From the IMG/VR virus record IMGVR_UViG_3300024518_001076, positions 1 to 27,336 of that record: a stretch of DNA of 27,336 nt; one strand, given 5' to 3'. The position numbers and the translations under genes are program-made. The notes beneath the pieces are model-generated. The model made no database searches. It was given only the letters and a program-made list of their open reading frames with translations, and was not told the DNA's origin. Source of the stretch: a virus. Of the stretch, positions 6,190 to 13,537 are shown piece by piece (the stretch's first letter is position 1; each line of letters starts with the position of its first letter).

Positions 6190-8493
6190 TTATCCGAAAA
6201 ATCCAGTTAATGCGCCCATAACAGTATTCGATGCGCCCGCTGGAGCACCGAAAGCGCCAGTTATCCCGCCAGCCACTTGACCTATACCGCCCCGTATACC
6301 TGCTGCCCCACCAGTTAACCCGCCAGCCTGTGCCTGACCAATACCCACGTCACCTGATGCCAATTGTGAAGCATTTCCTGTGGACAAATTAGATAATATT
6401 TTTGCTAACTCCTGCTGTTGCGCGGCTGACATATTACCTGTGTTTTGCATGAAGTTGGCGATGTTCACGCCACCCTGGCCAAACACATCAGATAAGCCAG
6501 CGCCTTGTCGGTTACTTAAATCCGCTAGTGAGCGCGTTGATTGATTTATCTGATTAGCTAAATCTCTACCTGCTTGCGTTCTAGCTCCACCAAGAGCATT
6601 GCCAGCGTTTTGATACATATTAGCAGCGTTAGCGCCTGCGTTTTGCATCATGCCAGCACCTTGACCAGCTAATTGACCAGCAAAGTTGGCCTGATTTAGT
6701 CCAGTCTGAGCCTGTAATCCAGCACCTTGACCAGCTAAAGCACTTAATATGTTAGCTTGATTCGATCCACCTTGAGACTGCAAGCCTGCCTGTTGGTTAG
6801 CAATACTGCTTGCTAGGTTGGCCTGATTCTGACCTGCTCCTATTTGAGCTTGAGCGCCCGCACCACCTAAAGACGATAGAATGTTAGCTGAGTTTTGACC
6901 AGCTTGATTAGCGAGATTGGCTTGATTCTGACCAGTTGACAACATAGCGTTCGCCATGTTTTGCCCTCTATTTGCAGCTATACCCGCGCCCTGCTGTGCA
7001 GCATTAGCCGTTAACCCAGCGTTAAACTGACCGCCTTGCTGCTGATAACCAGCGCCTTGACCAAACAAGTTAGATAAATTATTGGCTTGATTACCCGCCA
7101 AGCTTGCTTGAGACTGAGCCGCCCCAAGTCTATTACTGGCGTTCTGCAAGCTTGCTTGTGTTTGCATCTGTGCGTTTTGAGCCGCCAAATTACCTTGCTG
7201 CTGTCCAGCTTGGGACAGGAATTGCCCTTGCTGCCCTGCTGCCTGTAATCCTTGCCCTGTGGATTGGAAAGCCCTATTAAATTGGTTGTCTAGGTCTTGA
7301 GCGGCTATACCAGCGCTTCTATCCTGTAATTCTCTTAGAATGTTTCCACTTACCACATTACCTGTTGCGCTTCCTTGGTTGGTAACGTTACGCATCATTT
7401 CATCTTGCAGGTATTTAGTTCCGGGGTTATTCATCATTGCGTTGTTAAACGCTTCTTGACCCTGTGCGCCTGATAAAGCTAACTGCTGTTGCTGTGACTG
7501 CAGCCCGCCGCCAGCGTAAGCGCCTACGCCCTGAGCCGCTTGATTGAATTGGTCTTGACCTATGTTTTGATCGACATTTGAAGCGCTACCGCTAAAGTCC
7601 CCACCTAAAGCGCCCATGCCTTGATTAATCATATCTTGTGAGGCAAACATGCCTTGACGCAATGAGTCTAATGCGCCTCTTGTCCCTTGGCTTGATTGTT
7701 GGCCTGCTAGGTTGTTGCCAGTATTTAATATATTCAAGCCCTGCTGTGAACCTTGATTTAACTGGTTTAACGCGCCAAATTGACCTTGATTTAGTGCGTT
7801 AGCGCCCTGCTGTGCGCCACCCATGATAGCGCCAACACCTTGATTTGCTGTGTTTTGTAGCGTGTTAAGTCCCTGACCTAACCCTTGATTCAGCTGGTTA
7901 GCTCCAAACTGCCCAGCATTACCCAGTGTATTAGACGCTCGATTAACACCTTGCTGAATGTAATTGCCAGCCCCTTGCTGTGCGTTCTGTAAGGTATTTA
8001 AAGCACCTTGTCCACCCATGCTAATTTGATTCTGCCCAAAGGCATTGGCATTTTGTAATGCGCCCAAACCTTGTTGCGTTGCGCCCTGTAAAGCATTCAA
8101 CCCACCAGTTAACCCGCCAGCATAAGCTTGTTCAGCACCCGCTAGGCCGTAGTTTTGACTTCCACCTGTTGGCGCTGGTTGGTATGGGGTTTGTTGCTGA
8201 CCCCCCGCCAGTAGTGACTGGACCTGTGATGTTGTTGCGCCTGACACGTCACTGACAAGCCTTTCGCCTTGATATTCCTGCGCTGGCGCTCCATAAAAAG
8301 AGCCGCCTCCGCGAACATTGTGCTTCACCATCCCATCAGCCTGCTGCTGGGTTATTGAATTTCCATTGGCATCTCGCAATCCCTGTGGCGCTGGCATTGC
8401 CTGTATGGCTTGCTGTGCGCCTGCGCTCATTTGGCTAGGCTGCCGCATCATGTTTGTTTGTAGGTTTCTTAATGCGCTAACTGGTGCTTTCAT
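6190..8493 (-). CDS. Repeat-rich ejection protein, P22 gp20-position
   Basis: A 767-residue protein of strongly biased composition (Gly, Ala, Gln, Asn), located where P22 encodes gp20. Residues about 131-261 are an array of roughly 11-residue units such as GALNTLQNAQQ and QGANALNQGQF. Residues 513-666 form a very regular array with 11- and then 22-residue units, each opening with QAN or a variant (QANLASSIANQ, QANILSALAGQ, QANFAGQLAGQ) and with no insertions in register. The C-terminus (about 723-767) is Gly-rich and hydrophobic. Eleven-residue periodicity is the hallmark of extended amphipathic helices that lie on membranes or form conduits. This fits a packaged protein that builds a trans-envelope channel. 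The start overlaps the upstream stop (ATGA). Function is inferred from position and repeat type. Confidence 0.65.
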   Translation of the reverse strand: MKAPVSALRNLQTNMMRQPSQMSAGAQQAIQAMPAPQGLRDANGNSITQQQADGMVKHNVRGGGSFYGAPAQEYQGERLVSDVSGATTSQVQSLLAGGQQQTPYQPAPTGGSQNYGLAGAEQAYAGGLTGGLNALQGATQQGLGALQNANAFGQNQISMGGQGALNTLQNAQQGAGNYIQQGVNRASNTLGNAGQFGANQLNQGLGQGLNTLQNTANQGVGAIMGGAQQGANALNQGQFGALNQLNQGSQQGLNILNTGNNLAGQQSSQGTRGALDSLRQGMFASQDMINQGMGALGGDFSGSASNVDQNIGQDQFNQAAQGVGAYAGGGLQSQQQQLALSGAQGQEAFNNAMMNNPGTKYLQDEMMRNVTNQGSATGNVVSGNILRELQDRSAGIAAQDLDNQFNRAFQSTGQGLQAAGQQGQFLSQAGQQQGNLAAQNAQMQTQASLQNASNRLGAAQSQASLAGNQANNLSNLFGQGAGYQQQGGQFNAGLTANAAQQGAGIAANRGQNMANAMLSTGQNQANLANQAGQNSANILSSLGGAGAQAQIGAGQNQANLASSIANQQAGLQSQGGSNQANILSALAGQGAGLQAQTGLNQANFAGQLAGQGAGMMQNAGANAANMYQNAGNALGGARTQAGRDLANQINQSTRSLADLSNRQGAGLSDVFGQGGVNIANFMQNTGNMSAAQQQELAKILSNLSTGNASQLASGDVGIGQAQAGGLTGGAAGIRGGIGQVAGGITGAFGAPAGASNTVMGALTGFFG

Positions 8494-9074
8494 AATATTT
8501 TCCGTCCAAACAAGTTAAAATCTGGCAGTGTAAAGTTTAAATTTGGGTATTGCTCTGCATTATTTGTCATTCCTGGGCCTATAACATTGGGATTTTGCGG
8601 TAACCCTGCTGGTGCTTGTGGATACATGGATGTTATCGTTTGAATCTGCTCATCAGTCATTCCAGCCAAAGGGCTTAACGCCTGTTGGCTTGTTTGATAG
8701 TCGGGTAATTGCTGCTGGAACATACTCGCATCATAATCCAATTGAGTGGGTTGAAACTGTGAATAATCAACCTGTCCACCCATTAACGCATTGTGAGCCT
8801 GTGGCATTCCTGCAAGTATTTGATTCTGCGCTGCAACATTGCCTTGCTGGAAAGTCTGGGCTTGTTGTGGCATGAATTGGCCGAACACATCTAAGGCGCT
8901 TTGGTAGCCTTTCTGTGAGTTGGCTTCTGCTGATGGAAATAAATTAAATATATCCTCTCTAGCTTGTTTATTGCCTTCTTCAATCCTTTTTTGCCCAGAC
9001 TCTATACCTCTCTGTGTGGCCTTAGCAGCTTTCTTTTCTGCTCCCCCAAAGAATGTATCCTTAATGATGCTCAT
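8490..9074 (-). CDS. Ejection protein, P22 gp7-position
   Basis: A 194-residue Gln/Pro-rich protein following the gp14-like gene and preceding the large repeat-rich ejection protein, the position of P22 gp7. It begins MSIIKDTFFGGAEKKAAKAT, a FFGGAEKKA-type opening common to podovirus DNA-transfer proteins, followed by a charged helix and a low-complexity Q-rich body with no membrane segment. Both ends are joined by ATGA overlaps to neighbours. P22 gp7 is packaged and injected with the DNA; the same role is inferred here. Confidence 0.65.
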   Translation of the reverse strand: MSIIKDTFFGGAEKKAAKATQRGIESGQKRIEEGNKQAREDIFNLFPSAEANSQKGYQSALDVFGQFMPQQAQTFQQGNVAAQNQILAGMPQAHNALMGGQVDYSQFQPTQLDYDASMFQQQLPDYQTSQQALSPLAGMTDEQIQTITSMYPQAPAGLPQNPNVIGPGMTNNAEQYPNLNFTLPDFNLFGRKIL

Positions 9075-9511
9075 ATATCTTTCCTCTCAATGCCGAATAA
9101 CCATAAATCATACAGCTGGCCGTTTTTAGTGAAGCACTTTTTATAAGTGCCTTCATGCTCAAATCCTAGCCTTTTGGTGTATCGCTTAATATGCGGATAA
9201 ATACTAGGCACTTGGCTGATAATTTTCTTGTACATACTTGGCGCGTTTTCTGCAACCCATTTTAGCGTCGCTTTTCCGCACTCAATAGACTTGTTTCGCT
9301 GTTCTTTTATGATGTATGGATGAATGTCTAGGGTGGTTCTGTTGTAGGCTGATACGTGCATATACCCGCACTCACCAAGACTCAACCAGCAGTCAGTGTC
9401 TACGTCTATATTGGCGCATTCTGGCGCTGTATCATCCTCTGTAACGTCACTAAGCATACTCATAACTACGCGCTTTATGTCTTTATGGTCGTGACTTCTA
9501 CTAACCATCAT
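9071..9511 (-). CDS. P22 gp14-like head assembly protein (DUF2824, GNAT-like)
   Basis: A 146-residue protein resembling DUF2824, the family of P22 gp14, which has an acetyltransferase-like (GNAT) shape. The visible signature is the C-terminal block IKRYTKRLGFEHEGTYKKCF followed by NGQLYDLWLFGIER, matching the last strands of a GNAT domain (GFE-x-EG-turn). The middle carries HPYIIKEQRNKSIECGKATL. In P22, gp14 acts late in head/tail assembly. The gene lies between the short virion protein and the gp7-like gene, as expected from P22 order. I use ATG 9511, whose ATGA overlaps the upstream stop, rather than TTG 9523. An acetyltransferase activity cannot be claimed. Confidence 0.7.
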   Translation of the reverse strand: MMVSRSHDHKDIKRVVMSMLSDVTEDDTAPECANIDVDTDCWLSLGECGYMHVSAYNRTTLDIHPYIIKEQRNKSIECGKATLKWVAENAPSMYKKIISQVPSIYPHIKRYTKRLGFEHEGTYKKCFTKNGQLYDLWLFGIERKDI

Positions 9512-9768
9512 ACCAACACCCAACCTTGTTTTGTTTCACCAGCAATAGACTGGTCACGTTTAACGTATAATATCGCACCGGCCGCGCCCGCATCATTCAT
9601 ATAAACAGCTCCTTGAATAGCATCGATAACACCCTCTGGGTTACCTGTTCCGATTATCATCTCTCGCTGAGTAACTAAGCTAGTCCACGTCCGGAATGAT
9701 TGCTCCATTGAACCATCATCATTAAGGATAGGCCTGTTTGCATCTGGTGGTGATACTCTAACGGCCAC
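9508..9768 (-). CDS. Short conserved virion protein in tail module
   Basis: An 86-residue protein of a type common in podovirus tail clusters. It has FRTWTSLVTQREMIIGTGNP, then EGVIDAIQGAVYMNDAGAAG, AILYVKR and a terminal GWVLV. The pattern (W-x3-V, GTG-x-PEG, Y-M, GW) looks like a small beta-structured structural domain often found alone or at the end of fibre proteins. It overlaps the gp10-like gene by 11 nt at its start and the gp14-like gene at its end. It occupies the slot where P22 encodes the tail needle gp26 but is far too short and lacks a coiled coil. A fibre tip or hub cap is possible. Confidence 0.6.
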   Translation of the reverse strand: MAVRVSPPDANRPILNDDGSMEQSFRTWTSLVTQREMIIGTGNPEGVIDAIQGAVYMNDAGAAGAILYVKRDQSIAGETKQGWVLV

Positions 9769-11242
9769 GTTGCGCCCCTGCTTTGATGTTAACTCTTAGC
9801 TTTAAAGCCCTAAACTTACAAGGGTCTGAGAACTCAAACAATAAAACGCCTAATCTTGGAAACCTGCCAAGCCTCGCCCAAACTTGTCTTACATTATACT
9901 CCCCAATCTTACCCATTGCTCGAGGTATTGGGTCATTAAATGATTTGCCATCAACGCAAGTACTTAATCTTACCTCTGGCTCTGGCTGGTCATCATTACC
10001 AACACCTGATTCGGTTGTTAGCTCTACGCTGTTAAGTGAAAATGAATCACCTTGATTAGTTAGTGGCTGTAATGAAAACGCCCTCAGTATTGGGTTGTCA
10101 TACTCTTTATAATTATCAAGCTTCAATTCACCTATTCGACCATCTTGTGAGTCACCACATAACACTCGACCATAAGCCGTCACCAGTGAATTAACTCTAT
10201 GTCTAACATTCTGCGTCAAGCCCTTAGTGTCAACGATTTGACTTTGTCTTTCGCTCCACGTACCAGTTAACACTTCATAAACAAAAGTAACTGATGGTAG
10301 TGAGAACTCAACAAAATAAGCGCCAGCTTGAGCGTATGAAAATGCAAAGCTTTCCACTATCTCATCTCTGGTAAATTCTTGCAGTTTGGCGTCAATAGCT
10401 GTTGTACTAACCTTTTGAGGTGTAGCCCCGTTAAGCGTCCATATAGCTGCGCTTTCGTTTACTGCGCCACCGATAAACATAAAGCCATCATTAATATTAA
10501 CTAGGCTGAAAGGTGCAGAGCACCCCTTAGATACAAATAAGCCGTTACGCTGAAAAGGAAACCCCGGCAACCCTAAGTTGTCAAAGCCTTCGATTGTCTC
10601 TGAGCCTGTTATAGTGAGCTTATTCTTAACTACTATAGGCGCGACTATTGCGTCTGGGTCTGCTGCCGCTGATGCAAAATCTAACGCACTCCAAGTTAAC
10701 CCGTCATTGGCTGATGATTTAATTATTTTCTTTTCATCTGTAGTGACTACAAAGAATGAATCAACATATACGACATGCTGAGGCTTGCCGTTTGTAGTGT
10801 TGAAATCTACGTCTGTTATTTGCTGAAATACTGTGCCTGCTGACTCATTAACAATGTATCCATTGCCACCAGGTATTAACACAAGTAATTGAGTGCCATT
10901 ATCTGCAAACGAGCATCGAGCTTCGCCGGGTATAACGCCTAAAGCTACAGCGGTAAAAACCTCTAACCCTTCATCGTTAACGGTTCTGTCTATTCTGTAA
11001 AGCGTATCACCGTTAAGGAAGTAAGGCTTCCCGTCTTTAACGTGTGAGCCTCTATTGATTTGGTCAATTACACCTGTCGTTAGAATCTCAGACAATCCAG
11101 CCGACCCCTTTATCATGGCATCAGATAACGCCACAGCTTGAGGTTTATCAATGTAACAGTTCAAACACTGTTGATTAGACAAAGGCAGGCTGTCAGATAC
11201 GTAATAACCGTTGCCTAGTGAAACCGGTACAGGCTGACCCAT
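9758..11242 (-). CDS. P22 gp10-like packaged-DNA stabilisation / tail hub protein
   Basis: A 494-residue protein matching the gp10 family (Phage_stabilise, PF11134) in length, position and N-terminal features: GNGYYVSDSLPLSNQQCLNC then YIDKP, followed by GSAGLSEI. The body is beta-rich with repeated blade-like segments, for example QHVVYVDSFFVVTTDEKKII and GLFVSKGCSAPFSLVNINDG. In P22, gp10 binds below the gp4 ring, closes the channel after packaging and carries the needle and tailspikes. The start overlaps the stop of the upstream fibre-like gene (TAATG). Assignment is confident by family pattern and synteny. Confidence 0.85.
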   Translation of the reverse strand: MGQPVPVSLGNGYYVSDSLPLSNQQCLNCYIDKPQAVALSDAMIKGSAGLSEILTTGVIDQINRGSHVKDGKPYFLNGDTLYRIDRTVNDEGLEVFTAVALGVIPGEARCSFADNGTQLLVLIPGGNGYIVNESAGTVFQQITDVDFNTTNGKPQHVVYVDSFFVVTTDEKKIIKSSANDGLTWSALDFASAAADPDAIVAPIVVKNKLTITGSETIEGFDNLGLPGFPFQRNGLFVSKGCSAPFSLVNINDGFMFIGGAVNESAAIWTLNGATPQKVSTTAIDAKLQEFTRDEIVESFAFSYAQAGAYFVEFSLPSVTFVYEVLTGTWSERQSQIVDTKGLTQNVRHRVNSLVTAYGRVLCGDSQDGRIGELKLDNYKEYDNPILRAFSLQPLTNQGDSFSLNSVELTTESGVGNDDQPEPEVRLSTCVDGKSFNDPIPRAMGKIGEYNVRQVWARLGRFPRLGVLLFEFSDPCKFRALKLRVNIKAGAQRGR

Positions 11243-12879
11243 TACCTAGCCTCTACTATGTAATAGCTGTCTGCCTCTGCGGTAATATTGTTTGTAGTGG
11301 CAACGTTTGCAACTTGCAACTTAATGTAATCGTTTTGATCTAGCGTTGTATTGATATTTATGTTGAAAAAAGCAACATCCCTGCCACCTTGAAAACTGTT
11401 AACCTCCCTCGTCTGGTCTAGCACTGTCACAAAAGACGATGCCGAATCATCCCATTTAGTAACCCGTAGGGATATATCATCACCCGGCGTTCCATCAATC
11501 AAGAAATCGGCTATGACCTTAAACTCTCTTGGCGTATTGCCTAAATGCCTTAATTGCCCGCCTGCTGGGTTATCAAAGTGCTGTAAATCTTGAGATGTCC
11601 ATAAGCCCGCTTCTACATCAACAAATACGCCAGCCGTTGTTATGGTGCTAACCGCTTCTGTTGTCACCTCTATATGCCCGCCCTCGAAGGTGTTAGGCAT
11701 ACCATTATTACCCGACCATGCAGCCACTAAATCCGAATTGCTCATATTTGGGGTTATGTTTGCATCTTGGGAGTTAAACACCCCATTTCTTGTAATTATT
11801 GCGCTTTCAATAGAAACCGTTGACGGGTTAATAAAATTAGCCGGGGCAAAGTCAAAAAATGATACCGTAGCATTTAGGTCAATGTTTTGGTTAGACCTAA
11901 ACCTCGATGCCATAGTGAAGCCAGCACCAGCTTTAAAAAGCGAGTAAGCACCGTCTGTTAAGCCTCTAACTATTGATGTATCAATGAAATAACCACCAAC
12001 CCAAGCCCCTGCAAGCGTTAGCTCTGGCTTGCCACCAAACCGCCCAGTACCTACTTCTAAGCCCTGCCTGTAACCTGTAATCGTGCCTAGTGATGTGCAA
12101 TCGTTGTAATTAATACGCGCAAACTCAAAAGCATCAAAGCCCGTGGCCGACGTTAAGTTATAGACCTGCGAGGCTGCGCCAGTTACTTCAACCGCATAGT
12201 CAGAACCAATCAAGTTGCCCGACCCGCCAACCGGTGATGTGAACATTGTATAGCCAGTCTCGGAAGATATAAGCTTAGATATGTCAAAGCTGTAACCCGC
12301 CAAATTTAAGCCGCCCGAAGGAACATCTATTGATTGGCTACCCATATCAATAATACCATCAATAAAATACTGCTTGGTACTATCAAGCACACCAGCCAAG
12401 TCTGAGGCTTGCGTAACTACTACCCTGTTTTGCAAGTCCTCAATATTACCCGCTGTAATTTCAACTGAATTAGCTGTTTGCGTAATGCTAACGTTAGAGC
12501 CTGCCTTTATGCGCTTAAATGCAACCTGCGCTGCTGTTGAGTCAACAATAACATTAGCGCCATCAGATGCGCTTCCGGCGTTAGCTAAATTCGTTTTGAG
12601 TGCCACGCTACCGTATGGGTCAAGCGTTGCTGTTATCCCCTGTGAAGGCGCTAGGGCACGAATAAAATTAAGCTCACCAGAAGGTTGATTGAGTATCTGT
12701 ACCGCTGTGGGTGAACCTACGCTTTTAATCTGACCCGTTACGCCAAGACTAGACGACATTGAAGCAAATGAAATGCTGTTTAATGTACCGTTACGCACTA
12801 GCGCGAAGTTATCAGAGTCAACCGCACTCGTTACCGCTACAGCGTTTGTTATATCTTGCGCGACTGATTGACAAGTCAT
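11242..12879 (-). CDS. Fibre-like structural protein inserted between gp4-like and gp10-like genes
   Basis: A 545-residue protein without recognised enzyme motifs. The N-terminal about 150 residues have the short DSDNFALVRNG / GSNVSITQTANSVEITAG beta segments usual in fibre shafts. The central part is Gly/Ser/Asn-rich, compatible with a beta-helix (YFIDGIIDMGSQSIDVPSGG). The last about 120 residues (from near GGQLRHLGNTPREFKVIADF to YYIVEAR) look like a jelly-roll/TNF-like trimeric tip. P22 has no gene between gp4 and gp10, so this is an insertion into a normally contiguous pair. Likely a collar fibre, spike or capsid decoration. It starts 4 nt after the gp4-like stop and ends in a TAATG overlap with gp10. 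Confidence 0.6.
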   Translation of the reverse strand: MTCQSVAQDITNAVAVTSAVDSDNFALVRNGTLNSISFASMSSSLGVTGQIKSVGSPTAVQILNQPSGELNFIRALAPSQGITATLDPYGSVALKTNLANAGSASDGANVIVDSTAAQVAFKRIKAGSNVSITQTANSVEITAGNIEDLQNRVVVTQASDLAGVLDSTKQYFIDGIIDMGSQSIDVPSGGLNLAGYSFDISKLISSETGYTMFTSPVGGSGNLIGSDYAVEVTGAASQVYNLTSATGFDAFEFARINYNDCTSLGTITGYRQGLEVGTGRFGGKPELTLAGAWVGGYFIDTSIVRGLTDGAYSLFKAGAGFTMASRFRSNQNIDLNATVSFFDFAPANFINPSTVSIESAIITRNGVFNSQDANITPNMSNSDLVAAWSGNNGMPNTFEGGHIEVTTEAVSTITTAGVFVDVEAGLWTSQDLQHFDNPAGGQLRHLGNTPREFKVIADFLIDGTPGDDISLRVTKWDDSASSFVTVLDQTREVNSFQGGRDVAFFNININTTLDQNDYIKLQVANVATTNNITAEADSYYIVEAR

Positions 12880-12883
12880 TTAA

Positions 12884-13330
12884 TTACTCTCCGCATGATG
12901 CTGGATTATCTTCGCAGCAACCATCATAAAAATTATAATCTGAAAAGGTGTTATTTCTACCACTGCCTATTGGCATATTTGAAGTATAACTACTGCCTAG
13001 GATTGGGCTACCAAGCTTAATCATAACGTTTAAGCCGTTAGCCGCTCTGACTGATAGGTCTGGTGTAATAACTACGTCATAGGTTGCGGCAAGCTGAATC
13101 GCTACGTTGGTTTTCATTCCCATTATAGCGCCAGCAGGGACAGTTACCGTATCAGCCGGATTGGTTAGCTCGGTATATCCAAGCTTAACGCCATCAGCAT
13201 CTTGCATTGCCATCCAGTCATTTAAATATCTTAACGCTGTTTGGAAATCTACCGCTGGTATTGATTGCTCTGCTGAGTTAATCAATAACTCTTGCAGTAT
13301 ATCATTTACTAGACTTTCTGCCGTTGCCAT
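12884..13330 (-). CDS. P22 gp4-like tail accessory / head completion protein
   Basis: A 148-residue protein of the gp4 type (P22_Tail-4), the first ring assembled under the portal. It shows the usual helix-rich opening (SLVNDILQELLINSAEQSIP), FQTALRYLNDWMAMQDADGV and the later AGAIMGMKTNVAIQLAATYD helix typical of gp6/gp15/gp4-like connectors. The C-terminus is a short Asn/Asp/Cys-rich tail (CCEDNPASCGE) that is unusual for the family. Its start lies inside the 3' end of the 48-residue ORF upstream (29 nt overlap). P22 gp4 also has a reported cell-wall activity; nothing here shows whether this one does. Confidence 0.75.
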   Translation of the reverse strand: MATAESLVNDILQELLINSAEQSIPAVDFQTALRYLNDWMAMQDADGVKLGYTELTNPADTVTVPAGAIMGMKTNVAIQLAATYDVVITPDLSVRAANGLNVMIKLGSPILGSSYTSNMPIGSGRNNTFSDYNFYDGCCEDNPASCGE

Positions 13331-13448
13331 TCGTTTTACTCTTTTGTGTTGGTTTCTTCCAGCCTAAAGACAAAGCCCATTCCAGCGAATTTTGATTAAC
13401 TTTAACCTCTGTTCCATCTGGCTTTACTAATGCGATTAAATCTGACAT
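13302..13448 (-). CDS. 48-residue hypothetical protein downstream of coat gene
   Basis: A small ORF starting ATG 13448 with a strong ribosome-binding site (GAGGGG, 5 nt before the ATG). It reads MSDLIALVKPDGTEVKVNQN, then SLEWALSLGWKK and a basic Ser/Lys/Asn tail. The DGTEV...N(S)LEWALSLGW core suggests a small folded beta-alpha unit. I have the impression that similar short proteins follow coat genes in other phages, but cannot name a family. It is the first gene after the coat terminator and nested promoter. It overlaps the gp4-like gene by 29 nt in another frame. Function unknown; a head-tail role is suggested only by position. Confidence 0.65.
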   Translation of the reverse strand: MSDLIALVKPDGTEVKVNQNSLEWALSLGWKKPTQKSKTNGNGRKSSK

Positions 13449-13479
13449 GTGAACCCCTCAAGGTTTTTGTATATTTTAC

Positions 13480-13508
13480 ATTATATAGCACGAACAAAAA
13501 AGCCCCAA
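13480..13508 (-). promoter_or_regulatory. Candidate sigma70 promoter nested in the coat terminator
   Basis: On the minus strand TTGGGG (13508-13503) and a perfect TATAAT (13485-13480) are separated by exactly 17 nt. The -35 element lies inside the terminator hairpin, so readthrough and re-initiation would compete. It is placed to drive the tail module starting at 13448. The -35 box matches consensus at only 3 of 6 positions, so activity is uncertain. Confidence 0.5.
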
Positions 13509-13519
13509 TTACGGGGCTT
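13496..13519 (-). terminator. Rho-independent terminator after the coat gene
   Basis: On the minus strand AAGCCCC-GTAATT-type sequence forms a GC-rich stem: AGCCCC at 13501-13506 pairs with GGGGCT at 13513-13518, with a 6-nt AT-rich loop. It is followed directly by a run of six T. It lies 18 nt beyond the coat stop codon. It should end or attenuate transcription so that coat and scaffold are made in excess over the tail genes. Confidence 0.9.
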
Positions 13520-13537
13520 GATTAGCTTGCTTCAATA

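Noticed and set aside
6190-8493. Long repetitive region considered as a tape-measure protein of a long-tailed phage.
   Set aside because: The gene order is P22-like with short-tail proteins, no baseplate or tail-tube genes are visible, and the repeat protein lies in the gp20 ejection position.
9071-9523. Longer gp14-like reading from TTG 9523.
   Set aside because: ATG 9511 overlaps the preceding stop as ATGA, matching the coupling used throughout this operon.
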